Source: Amycolatopsis sp.
GTDB lineage: Bacteria > Actinomycetota > Actinomycetes > Mycobacteriales > Pseudonocardiaceae
Length of the DNA: 64,000 bases
NCBI RefSeq assembly: GCF_025464955.1
Contig: NZ_JAODNM010000079.1
Span: 1-64,000 of the forward strand
Direction of reading: 5' to 3'
Part shown: in pieces, positions 8,461 through 14,584 of the stretch
Layout: every line of letters begins with the position of its first letter
Position numbering within the stretch: position 1 is the first letter of the stretch
Notes under the pieces: model-generated
What the model was told of the DNA's origin: nothing
Database searches by the model: none
What the model saw: the letters and a program-made list of their open reading frames with translations, nothing else
Made by a program: the position numbers and the translations under genes

Positions 8461-8934
8461 ATGCGGCGGGTCGTCATCATCGTCCTGTTCACCATCGCCG
8501 GGCTGGTCCCGCTCGTGCGCTATCACCCAGGCGGGTCCAGCCCCACCACGACCGCGGCACACACCTCCGCGTCCCAGCCCACCGGCCCGGTCACCTCGAC
8601 CACCGCTGCCCCGCCGACGCCGGGTGGCCCCACACCAACGCCCTCCCCCAGCGCCACCGCAACCAAGACCGTCAACGGGTCCACTGTGGACACCGAGTTC
8701 GGGCCGTATCAGGTCCAGGTCGTCTTCACCGGCGGCAAGATCACCGACGTGCAGATCATCACCGAACCCGGCGACCGGCACAGCCAGCGCATCGCCGACG
8801 CTGCCGCGCCGACCCTGCGGCAGGAAGCCCTCCAGGCGCAGAGCGCCCACGTCGACACCGTGTCCGGAGCCACGGCGACCAGCGACGCCTACGCCCAGTC
8901 CCTGCAAGCCGCCATCGACGCCAAGGGCAACTGA
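8461..8934 (+). CDS. Exported FMN-binding domain protein
   Basis: A 157-aa protein with an N-terminal hydrophobic signal anchor (1-20), a Pro/Thr/Ser spacer (25-70) and a compact FMN-binding domain (about 72-155). The flavinylation motif DTVSGATATS is clear; by family rule (NqrC/RnfG type, modified by ApbE) FMN would be attached to Thr138. It lies 12 bp after the ferric-reductase-like gene with an AAGGAGA box, so the two should be co-translated and form an extracellular electron transfer pair. No apbE gene is visible in the window, so the flavin transferase must be elsewhere. Confidence 0.85.
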   Translation: MRRVVIIVLFTIAGLVPLVRYHPGGSSPTTTAAHTSASQPTGPVTSTTAAPPTPGGPTPTPSPSATATKTVNGSTVDTEFGPYQVQVVFTGGKITDVQIITEPGDRHSQRIADAAAPTLRQEALQAQSAHVDTVSGATATSDAYAQSLQAAIDAKGN

Positions 8935-9046
8935 CGTCGCTTGCCGACAGCGGCCCGGAACGAGCGGCGGGAGCGATGGGGGGCGAACTGCTGTCCCGTG
9001 TCAGTGAAAGCCGGGACCTGCCGTTTCACCCATCAGCCCCGGGCAG

Positions 9047-9541
9047 TCACCTGACTCGCGCGACTTTGTAGGCGATTCCGCCGTCGACCAGGTAGCCCGA
9101 ACCGACGCAGACGACGTCGTTCAGCCACGCGTACTGCGTCGCCCCGGTTTCGAAGAGCGGGTTGGTCCGGAAGTAGTAGCCGGCTGGGTCGATCCGGTTT
9201 CGCTTGACGACTTCGGACAGGTCGGCTCGCGGTTCGGGCGGAATGATCCATCGGCCGCCGTAGGTCATGTGCACAAGTGCGTCGTCGTGCGTGCGCAGGG
9301 TCAGTCGCACATCCAGCGTCATCGTCCCGTCGGGGCGGATCAACGCCCAGTCGCCACCGCCCGCCAGCACTTCGCCCCGCAACCCCGGGCCTTCAAACGA
9401 CCCTCCGGCGGCGCCGAACAGGATCCGTTTGCCGAACGGACCAGTGCCCATGTCCAGTGGTGGCGCCAAATCGACGACGATGTCGAACAGATGCTCCGTC
9501 GTGATTTCGCCGACGGGCCGTATCCGCGGGTCCGAGGTCAT
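9047..9541 (-). CDS. DUF3237 family protein
   Basis: A 164-aa protein with the DUF3237 pattern: a GGSFEGPGLRGEVLAGGGDW block, ALIRPDGTMTLDVRLTLRT, and a C-terminal YYFRTNPLFETGATQYAWLN. DUF3237 proteins form a small beta-barrel of unknown activity and often sit in catabolic or secondary-metabolism cassettes. Start ATG 9541 overlaps the stop of the SnoaL-like gene by ATGA, so translation is coupled; the longer in-frame reading to 9601 lies inside that gene. Likely regulated with its partner by the divergent TetR protein. Confidence 0.8.
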   Translation of the reverse strand: MTSDPRIRPVGEITTEHLFDIVVDLAPPLDMGTGPFGKRILFGAAGGSFEGPGLRGEVLAGGGDWALIRPDGTMTLDVRLTLRTHDDALVHMTYGGRWIIPPEPRADLSEVVKRNRIDPAGYYFRTNPLFETGATQYAWLNDVVCVGSGYLVDGGIAYKVARVR

Positions 9542-9888
9542 CGGTTGCCGCCGAACACCGTGCGCCGGACCGCGTCGGTCGAAACTCCCGACTGCGCGCA
9601 CAGCGACGACAGGTCGAAGAAGAACCGCTCGCCGCTGATCAGGTCGTCCTTGAAGACGAACTGGATGAACACCGGCAGCTCGTCGAGGACGACGTTGTAG
9701 TCCGGGGACGTCCGGAAGAACCGGGTCAGCACCTTTGCGTTTTCGGCCGGACCTCGGGCAGCGGCGTCGAAGGCCGGGGTCTCCAGCAGCATGTCCGCGT
9801 GCAGGAGCTTCATCGCCGCCGGTACGTCCTGCCTGCTCTTGGCGACCGCAAGCGCTTGCGCCAGGTCCACCATCCGACCGGTGTGCAT
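9538..9888 (-). CDS. SnoaL-like / NTF2-fold protein
   Basis: A 116-aa protein with the cone-shaped alpha+beta NTF2/SnoaL look: an N-terminal helix pair (VDLAQALAVAKSRQD), MKLLHADMLLETPAF, a middle FFRTSPDYNVVLDELPVF, and a C-terminal strand with FFFDLSSLC. SnoaL-like folds act as small isomerases, cyclases or hydrolases on polyketide-type or xenobiotic substrates; the residues here do not fix the reaction. Start ATG 9888 follows a GGAGG box at 9-nt spacing. Upstream reading to 10131 overlaps the divergent TetR gene and is rejected. Forms an operon with the DUF3237 gene. Confidence 0.7.
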   Translation of the reverse strand: MHTGRMVDLAQALAVAKSRQDVPAAMKLLHADMLLETPAFDAAARGPAENAKVLTRFFRTSPDYNVVLDELPVFIQFVFKDDLISGERFFFDLSSLCAQSGVSTDAVRRTVFGGNR

Positions 9889-9924
9889 AACGGCAGTCCT
9901 CCGAAGGGTCAGCAGCTGTGGCAA

Positions 9925-9954
9925 ACTAAACGTACGACCGGTCGTATGTTTAGT
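9925..9954. promoter_or_regulatory. 30-bp palindromic operator between SnoaL-like and tetR genes
   Basis: A 30-bp palindrome centred on CGACCGGTCG with outer half-sites ACTAAAC and GTTTAGT; only one base pair departs from symmetry. It lies between the divergent starts at 9888 and 9974, the expected place for a TetR operator controlling both directions. The AT-rich flanks (ACTAAA/TTTAGT) may overlap promoter elements. Confidence 0.8.
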
Positions 9955-9973
9955 CAAGTGGCAGGATGACGTG

Positions 9974-10591
9974 ATGAGCGAGCTTGCGGATGCGGCCGTG
10001 ACGGACCAGCGCCTGGTGCGCGGCGCGCGGACCAGGCGCACGATCCTGCGCCATGCCGTCGACGTCGCGTCGCTGGAAGGGCTCAACGGACTCAGCCTCG
10101 GCAGGCTGGCCACCGACCTCGGCCTCAGCAAGAGCGGCGTTCAAACCCTCTTCGGCACCAAGGAGAACTTGCAGATTGCAGCGGCCGAATCCGCACGTGA
10201 CGCGTTCACCGAGGCCGTGATCCAGCCCGTGCTGACGACTCCTCGCGGCGCAACCCGGCTACGCGCGCTGGTCGAACAATGGATCCGGTACGCCGAAGCG
10301 CCACTGTTCCCGGGAGGCTGCTTCTGGGCGGCGAACCTGGCCGACTTCGACAGCCGGCCAGGCGACGTCCGCGATGCGCTCGTCCGCCATCAGCAGGTGT
10401 GGCGCGGTCTCATCGCCGCCGAACTCCGCTGCGCCACCGAAGCCGGTGAGATCGCCGACCTCGACGCCGAGCTCGTGGCCTTCCAGATCGACGCGGTACT
10501 CATGGCCGCCAACACCGCGTTGCGGCTCGGCGACACGACCGCAGTGGACAAGGTCAACCGCATCGTCGAAGGATTCCTCCACCCATCCTGA
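9974..10591 (+). CDS. TetR-family transcriptional regulator
   Basis: A 205-aa regulator. The N-terminal TetR helix-turn-helix (about 18-62) reads RTILRHAVDVASLEGLNGLSL then LATDLGLSKSGVQTLFGTKE. The C-terminal ligand-binding part contains FPGGCFWAANLADFDSRPG, similar to regulators of the TetR_C_... type found next to small catabolic genes. Start ATG 9974 is preceded by GTG 9971; either is possible. It likely represses itself and the divergent SnoaL-like/DUF3237 pair through the palindrome at 9925-9954. The ligand is unknown. Confidence 0.85.
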   Translation: MSELADAAVTDQRLVRGARTRRTILRHAVDVASLEGLNGLSLGRLATDLGLSKSGVQTLFGTKENLQIAAAESARDAFTEAVIQPVLTTPRGATRLRALVEQWIRYAEAPLFPGGCFWAANLADFDSRPGDVRDALVRHQQVWRGLIAAELRCATEAGEIADLDAELVAFQIDAVLMAANTALRLGDTTAVDKVNRIVEGFLHPS

Positions 10592-10628
10592 ATACAGACC
10601 GGGAATACACTCCGTGAATACAGACCGG
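10589..10628. repeat. Direct repeat pair just after tetR
   Basis: TGAATACAGACCGG occurs at 10589-10602 and again at 10615-10628, a 26-bp period, with further shared GAATAC after each. The first copy contains the TetR stop codon. It may be a local duplication or paired binding sites for the next gene's promoter. Confidence 0.55.
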
Positions 10629-10755
10629 AATACGTGAAACCTGTTCAGGAAATACCCCCGCCGCGGGTGATCTTCCGCGCAAATCCCTCCAGTCGGTAAC
10701 TCCTGGGCGCCTCCTCACGATGTCACGATCCCATCGGAAAAGTGAGGAGTAGGCC

Positions 10756-10944
10756 ATGCTCCCCCGTATGACGAAGTCCGATCGCCGGATTCAGCTGTTC
10801 TGGTGGGCCGCGACAGCCATCTTCGCCGGCGCCGCGGCAGCCAACATCTACCTGGCCACCTCGACCACCGAACCATGGCCATGGGCACTCGCGTCGCTGC
10901 TCGCCCTGGCGTCGGCCGGGAGTGGGTGGACGGCTACCAAGTGA
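10756..10944 (+). CDS. Small two-helix membrane protein
   Basis: A 62-aa protein starting at ATG 10756 behind a good GTGAGGAG box. Two hydrophobic segments (about 14-30 and 41-56) separated by STTEPWPW predict a small hairpin membrane protein. No family recognised. Its 3' end overlaps the end of the convergent P450 remnant by 11 nt. Good ribosome site and hydropathy favour a real gene, but it is short. Confidence 0.5.
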   Translation: MLPRMTKSDRRIQLFWWAATAIFAGAAAANIYLATSTTEPWPWALASLLALASAGSGWTATK

Positions 10945-11220
10945 CGGGCAGTTCGTAGACGCCGTAGACGGATCCGTCGTGTTTGAACGGAATCCGGTCC
11001 AGTTCGGTGGCCAGTTTCAAACTGGGAACGCGTTTGTAGAGAGTGCTGTAGACCACCTGGAGTTCGACGCGGGCGAGCGGCTGGCCCAAACACTGGTGCA
11101 CACCGAAACCGAAGGCGACGTGGCGGCGGGCATCACGTCGCAGGTCGAGGCTGTCCGGGTCTTCGAAAACGGCGGAGTCACGGTTGGCAATGAGCCGTTC
11201 CGGGTAACGGTTCGCTACGC
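10934..11220 (-). pseudogene. Cytochrome P450 remnant (C-terminal heme end only)
   Basis: The last ~95 residues of a cytochrome P450. The heme-binding signature FGFGVHQCLGQPLARVELQ is intact and the tail ends in YGVYELPVTW. The part upstream of ANRDSAVFEDP, including the I-helix, ExxR and the whole N-terminal two thirds, is missing; sequence beyond about 11220 belongs to the adjacent insertion sequence, and no P450 fragment appears on its far side (12168 onward). So this is a decayed or deleted gene, probably truncated when the IS moved in and a deletion followed. The open frame runs on to 11251 but that part is IS DNA. Confidence 0.8.
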
Positions 11221-12168
11221 TGTGTGATCTTGGGGTCGTGCGGGACGGCATCCGGATGAGAGCGCGGGACCCCTGCTACGAAGTGGTCTTCTCACAGATC
11301 AACTTCACAGAGGTCCCGCGTCGATGAGTGTTACATACGCCGCTGTCCTGGAGGTATCCGAGGACAGCGTGCTGTTCTTGTCCGCGCTGCTGCACGGCGA
11401 ACGGCTGCGTAGGGGTACCCGCGAGGGCACCCGCGCGCTGGGCACCTACACCCAGGCCGTGCTGGTGCTGCGCTGGTTCCTCGACGACACCCGGATGTCG
11501 GCCCTGGCAAGGGATAACGGTATCGCGCTGTCTACCGCTTATGGCTACCGCGACGAGGGTATCGCGGTACTTGCGGCCTGCCGGCCGTCGCTGCACGGGG
11601 CGCTGCTGGCGGCCAAGGCCGCTGGTCACTCGCATGTGATCGTGGATGGCACGCTGATCCACACCGACCGGATCTCCACACCTGGTCCCACGTCGGGTTT
11701 GGATTTGTGGTGGAGCGGCAAGCACCACCATCACGGCGGGAACATCCAGGTCGTCTCCGCTCCGGACGGATGGCCACTGTGGACCTCGGACGTGCGGCCC
11801 GGCCGCGAGCACGACACCAGCGCCGCCCGCGCCGATCCCGACCTGCTGGCCCGGATCACCGACTGGATCAGCGACGGCGCCCACGCACTGGCGGACCTGG
11901 GCTACGAAGGTGAACCTGAAACGTTCACGATCCCGTTCAAGAAGCCCAAAAACGGGCAACTGACCATCGACCAGCAGGCCTACAACGCCATCCACGGCGC
12001 GCTGCGCTGCCTCGGCGAACGCGCCAACTCGTTGCTCAAGACCACCTACAAGGCGCTCCGCCGCTACCGCGGCTGCCCCTGGCGCCTCGGCGACATCGTT
12101 GCCGCCGCACTGATCCTGCTCCACCACGAACACGGCCGCACGACGTGACCATCAAAACGATCACGCAA
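11220..12168. mobile_element. IS5-type insertion sequence (about 0.95 kb)
   Basis: A single transposase gene (11324-12148) bounded by imperfect inverted ends that share TG-GTGATC (left near 11220-11231, right near 12159-12170 read in reverse). The size and the one-gene layout fit the IS5 superfamily. An internal inverted repeat CGCGGGACC/GGTCCCGCG (11263-11271 and 11312-11320) lies just ahead of the transposase start and could shield it from outside transcription. I could not define target duplications, so the exact ends are approximate. Confidence 0.6.
11324..12148 (+). CDS. IS5-family transposase (DDE_Tnp_4 type)
   Basis: A 274-aa transposase. An N-terminal helix-turn-helix (about 55-85; MSALARDNGIALSTAYGY) is followed by the DDE core with likely catalytic residues Asp108 (VIVDGTL), Asp191 (LADLGYEG) and Glu232 (LGERANSLLK). 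The HHHHGGN and PGREHDTSA segments are typical of the DDE_4 group. Length is normal and no frameshift is seen, so the element may be active. It begins right after the internal hairpin of the IS. Confidence 0.85.
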   Translation: MSVTYAAVLEVSEDSVLFLSALLHGERLRRGTREGTRALGTYTQAVLVLRWFLDDTRMSALARDNGIALSTAYGYRDEGIAVLAACRPSLHGALLAAKAAGHSHVIVDGTLIHTDRISTPGPTSGLDLWWSGKHHHHGGNIQVVSAPDGWPLWTSDVRPGREHDTSAARADPDLLARITDWISDGAHALADLGYEGEPETFTIPFKKPKNGQLTIDQQAYNAIHGALRCLGERANSLLKTTYKALRRYRGCPWRLGDIVAAALILLHHEHGRTT

Positions 12169-12199
12169 CGCCACACGACGTTACGCGGAAAGCCTCAGT

Positions 12200-12707
12200 G
12201 CCGTTCGCAGTTCGCCACTCACGTTAAGCAACCAGCCTCGCGGGCGTGGTGCATCTGTGAGTGACACCCGCGATATGCAGTTGGACGTGAAGGCCACCTT
12301 CACGACGTAATTTTCCGTGAAGGTGGCCTTCACGTCCAATCAATGATCACGTGCAGCGATAAGGCGGATCACCTGAAAGGGTATCGAATGGTCGTTCGAA
12401 TCACGGTAGAATAAAGGGGTGTCCAGCACACTGATCCGGTTTCCCTCGCTTGCCGAGATTCGGCGTGCGAATCCGGTGGAAGCCGCGGAGATCGCTCGCC
12501 GACTGGCGCGGATTTACAACGAGTGCGACGCGCTGTTCGGTGTGCTGGCGGCGAAGGTGGAGACCGAGGGTGTGAAGGTCGTCTACCAGTATCTGAACAC
12601 GGCACTGTGGTTGGATGATGTCACTCAGATCGGCCCGGCGGCGGCGAAGCGGATCGTGATCCGGGGTAAGGCGGTGAACTCCTCCAGTAACCTGGATGGC
12701 ACGGAGA
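12200..12707. repeat. Inverted repeat, right copy (partner 1-508)
   Basis: Matches 1-508 in opposite orientation. It begins in the spacer after the IS, contains the hairpin at 12281-12339 and the promoter region, and continues into the first 289 bases of the HNH gene. The two copies enclose about 11.7 kb that recombination between them could invert. Confidence 0.85.
12281..12339. repeat. Perfect 24-bp-arm hairpin, second copy
   Basis: Arms 12281-12304 and 12316-12339 are perfect complements and identical to those at 369-427; the 11-nt loop differs. It lies about 80 bp upstream of the HNH start. Confidence 0.85.
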
Positions 12708-13666
12708 TCCCTGCGATCGCACCGTTGGCCGGTATCGCGGCACGCGCGGGTGAGATCACTCCGGCGCATGTGGATGAGATTGTGGCGACGATGATCAAGA
12801 TGCCTGCGACGGTGTCTGATCGGGATCGGGCGGGTGCGGAGAAGATCCTGGTCGACCTCGCCCGGCAGGCGACACCTCTCGAGGTCCGCAAGGCCGGTGA
12901 CCGGTTGTTGAACACGTTCGATCCGGATGGGCCGGAGCCGAAGGATCCGCCGGAGAGACCGCAGCGAGAGCTGGCGTTCCAGGAACACCGCGACGGCACC
13001 GCCAGCTTCAAAGGCAAGCTGGACAACCTGGCCTACGCACAGTTGCGGGCAGCCCTCGACCCACTCGCGAAACCGCACTCCACCGAGGAAGGCCGCGACA
13101 CCCGCAGCCAATGGGAACGCCAGGCCGACGCGCTGGTCGACCTGGTCCGGCTCGCGATGACGTCGAAGAAGATCCCGACTCATGGTGGTGATCGGGTGCA
13201 TGTGGCGGTCACCTTGGACTTCGAAACACTCAAGTCTGGGATCGGGGTGGCGATGCTCGACTTCGGTGGTGTCATCACGGCCGCCGAGGCGCGGATGTTG
13301 GCGTGTGACTGCAAGATCATTCCCGCTGTTCTCGGTATGGATAGCGAGCCGATGGATTTGGGTCGGTCCAAACGCATCATCACCCCCGGGCAACGCTGCC
13401 GACTTGTCATGCGTGACCGCGGCTGCGCTTTTCCCGGTTGTAATAAACACGCCAAACATACCGAGGGTCACCACATTGTGTTTTGGGCTAATGGTGGCCA
13501 AACCAACTTTGAGAACCTCACCCTCTTATGTGAACGCCACCATAGGTTGGTGCATTGTGGTGGTTGGGAAGTGCGGATGGGCGGTGACGGGAGACCGGAC
13601 TTCATCCCGCCCGCTTATCTCGATCCGCTTCGAAGACCCAGGCGCAACACCCTACACGCCACATAG
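12419..13666 (+). CDS. DUF222/HNH endonuclease family protein
   Basis: A 415-aa protein starting at GTG 12419. The first ~300 residues are the DUF222 helical region; the C-terminal ~90 residues hold an HNH nuclease domain with CAFPGCNKH, HTEGHHIVFWANGG and NLTLLCERHHRLVH, including the zinc-type cysteines and the two His of the HNH core. Such proteins are multi-copy in actinobacteria and often associated with repeats; their substrate is uncertain (DNA nicking or group-I-like mobility has been suggested for HNH proteins in general). The gene appears intact; its 5' end is duplicated at the left window edge. A strong hairpin follows the stop. Confidence 0.9.
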   Translation: MSSTLIRFPSLAEIRRANPVEAAEIARRLARIYNECDALFGVLAAKVETEGVKVVYQYLNTALWLDDVTQIGPAAAKRIVIRGKAVNSSSNLDGTEIPAIAPLAGIAARAGEITPAHVDEIVATMIKMPATVSDRDRAGAEKILVDLARQATPLEVRKAGDRLLNTFDPDGPEPKDPPERPQRELAFQEHRDGTASFKGKLDNLAYAQLRAALDPLAKPHSTEEGRDTRSQWERQADALVDLVRLAMTSKKIPTHGGDRVHVAVTLDFETLKSGIGVAMLDFGGVITAAEARMLACDCKIIPAVLGMDSEPMDLGRSKRIITPGQRCRLVMRDRGCAFPGCNKHAKHTEGHHIVFWANGGQTNFENLTLLCERHHRLVHCGGWEVRMGGDGRPDFIPPAYLDPLRRPRRNTLHAT

Positions 13667-13680
13667 AATATCCCGTACCA

Positions 13681-13731
13681 GGGCTCGTGAGTGCCGCGAC
13701 CGGATCATCCGGCCGTGACACTGACGAGCCC
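13681..13731 (+). terminator. Hairpin terminator after HNH gene
   Basis: A near-perfect 51-nt hairpin starts 15 nt after the HNH stop: outer arms GGGCTCGT/ACGAGCCC and an inner CCGGATCATCCGG. No T-run follows, as is usual in high-GC actinobacteria. Confidence 0.7.
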
Positions 13732-14041
13732 TGACTGCATTCCCCGGATTTCGCAATTCGCCGCCGACTCGCGAACGGGACCGGGCGCGGCAGCCACCGC
13801 GTGACGGGAGTGGCGCTCGGATCCGCACCGCAGTCCCTCGCGGCCCCTGTCCTTGCTTCGGTCGACGGGAGCGGCTGCACGACGGTGACGGCGCTTCCCG
13901 AATCACAACTCGCCGTCGACTTGCGAACGCCCGACTACCGCAGTCCTTCTGCAGCAGGACACGCCTCGCCCTGCAGCTACGGACACCAGAAAGTCGGCGC
14001 GCACTACGACTACACCCACAGCAACACGGGGAGCGAGGGGC
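13732..14041. other. Gene-free spacer with two degenerate hairpin repeats
   Basis: I see no gene in this 310-bp spacer between the HNH gene and the T7SS operon end. It holds two degenerate copies (13752-13773 and 13904-13925) of a 22-bp palindrome whose perfect form, CGCAACTCG-CCGT-CGAGTTGCG, lies at 61305-61326. A reading frame starting at 13801 is an overlapping open frame without recognisable similarity. Confidence 0.5.
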
Positions 14042-14584
14042 TCAGCTCCGCCGGGCGCTGGAAACGGCGCGTTCGACGGACTCGGCCAGCAGCCGGGTTG
14101 AGGCCGGGGCGCCGGGGTTGATCAGGACGTCCACCCCGGCTTCGCGGAGCAAGCCGGCCAGTTCGGCGGCGGTGCACAGTTGCCAGCTCTGCGCACGGAC
14201 CCGGGCGCGGTGCACGGGCGCGGTCGTCACCAGCAGCGACGGCACGTCGTCGGGCGACGGGGCGATCAGCGGCTCACCTTGCGCGCCGAGCGCCACCGAG
14301 AAGGCCGACTCCCGGAGCACGGCCGACAGCCGATCGAAGTCCACTTCGCCGAGCGCCATCAGCCTGAGCGCGGCGTCCAGCGGGTCGGTCGGGGATTCCG
14401 GGCCCGACGGTTCGTAAGCCGGGTTCGCTTCGAACCGGCCCACCGTCCCGTCGGCACCGGCCAGCCAGCCGCCGACCACCGCGGCCAGCGGCGGCCCAGC
14501 CACCCCTGTCCCGGTAGCGGCCCCTTCGGCGGTTCCAGGTTGCCAGGCCGGGTCGACGAGCAGTACCCACTGGTCCTCAGCCAT
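14042..14584 (-). CDS. Type VII secretion-associated small protein, partner of the giant protein
   Basis: A 180-aa soluble protein starting at ATG 14584, overlapping the end of the giant gene by 8 nt, so it is translated from the same mRNA and coupled to it. It begins EDQWVLLVDPAW and has an SseB-like feel: a FEANPAYEP block, a helix SPTDPLDAALRLMALGEVD and a C-terminal INPGAPASTRLLAESVE. Proteins of this size and N-terminus are commonly found next to giant 'lonely Cys' T7SS proteins in Streptomyces and relatives. Its tight coupling suggests a chaperone or immunity role for the giant's C-terminal module, but nothing in the sequence proves it. Confidence 0.65.
   Translation of the reverse strand: MAEDQWVLLVDPAWQPGTAEGAATGTGVAGPPLAAVVGGWLAGADGTVGRFEANPAYEPSGPESPTDPLDAALRLMALGEVDFDRLSAVLRESAFSVALGAQGEPLIAPSPDDVPSLLVTTAPVHRARVRAQSWQLCTAAELAGLLREAGVDVLINPGAPASTRLLAESVERAVSSARRS

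Noticed and set aside
13801..14121. Open frame of 106 residues in the spacer after the HNH gene
   Set aside because: No ribosome site or family similarity; it crosses decayed hairpin repeats and overlaps the end of the 180-aa gene.
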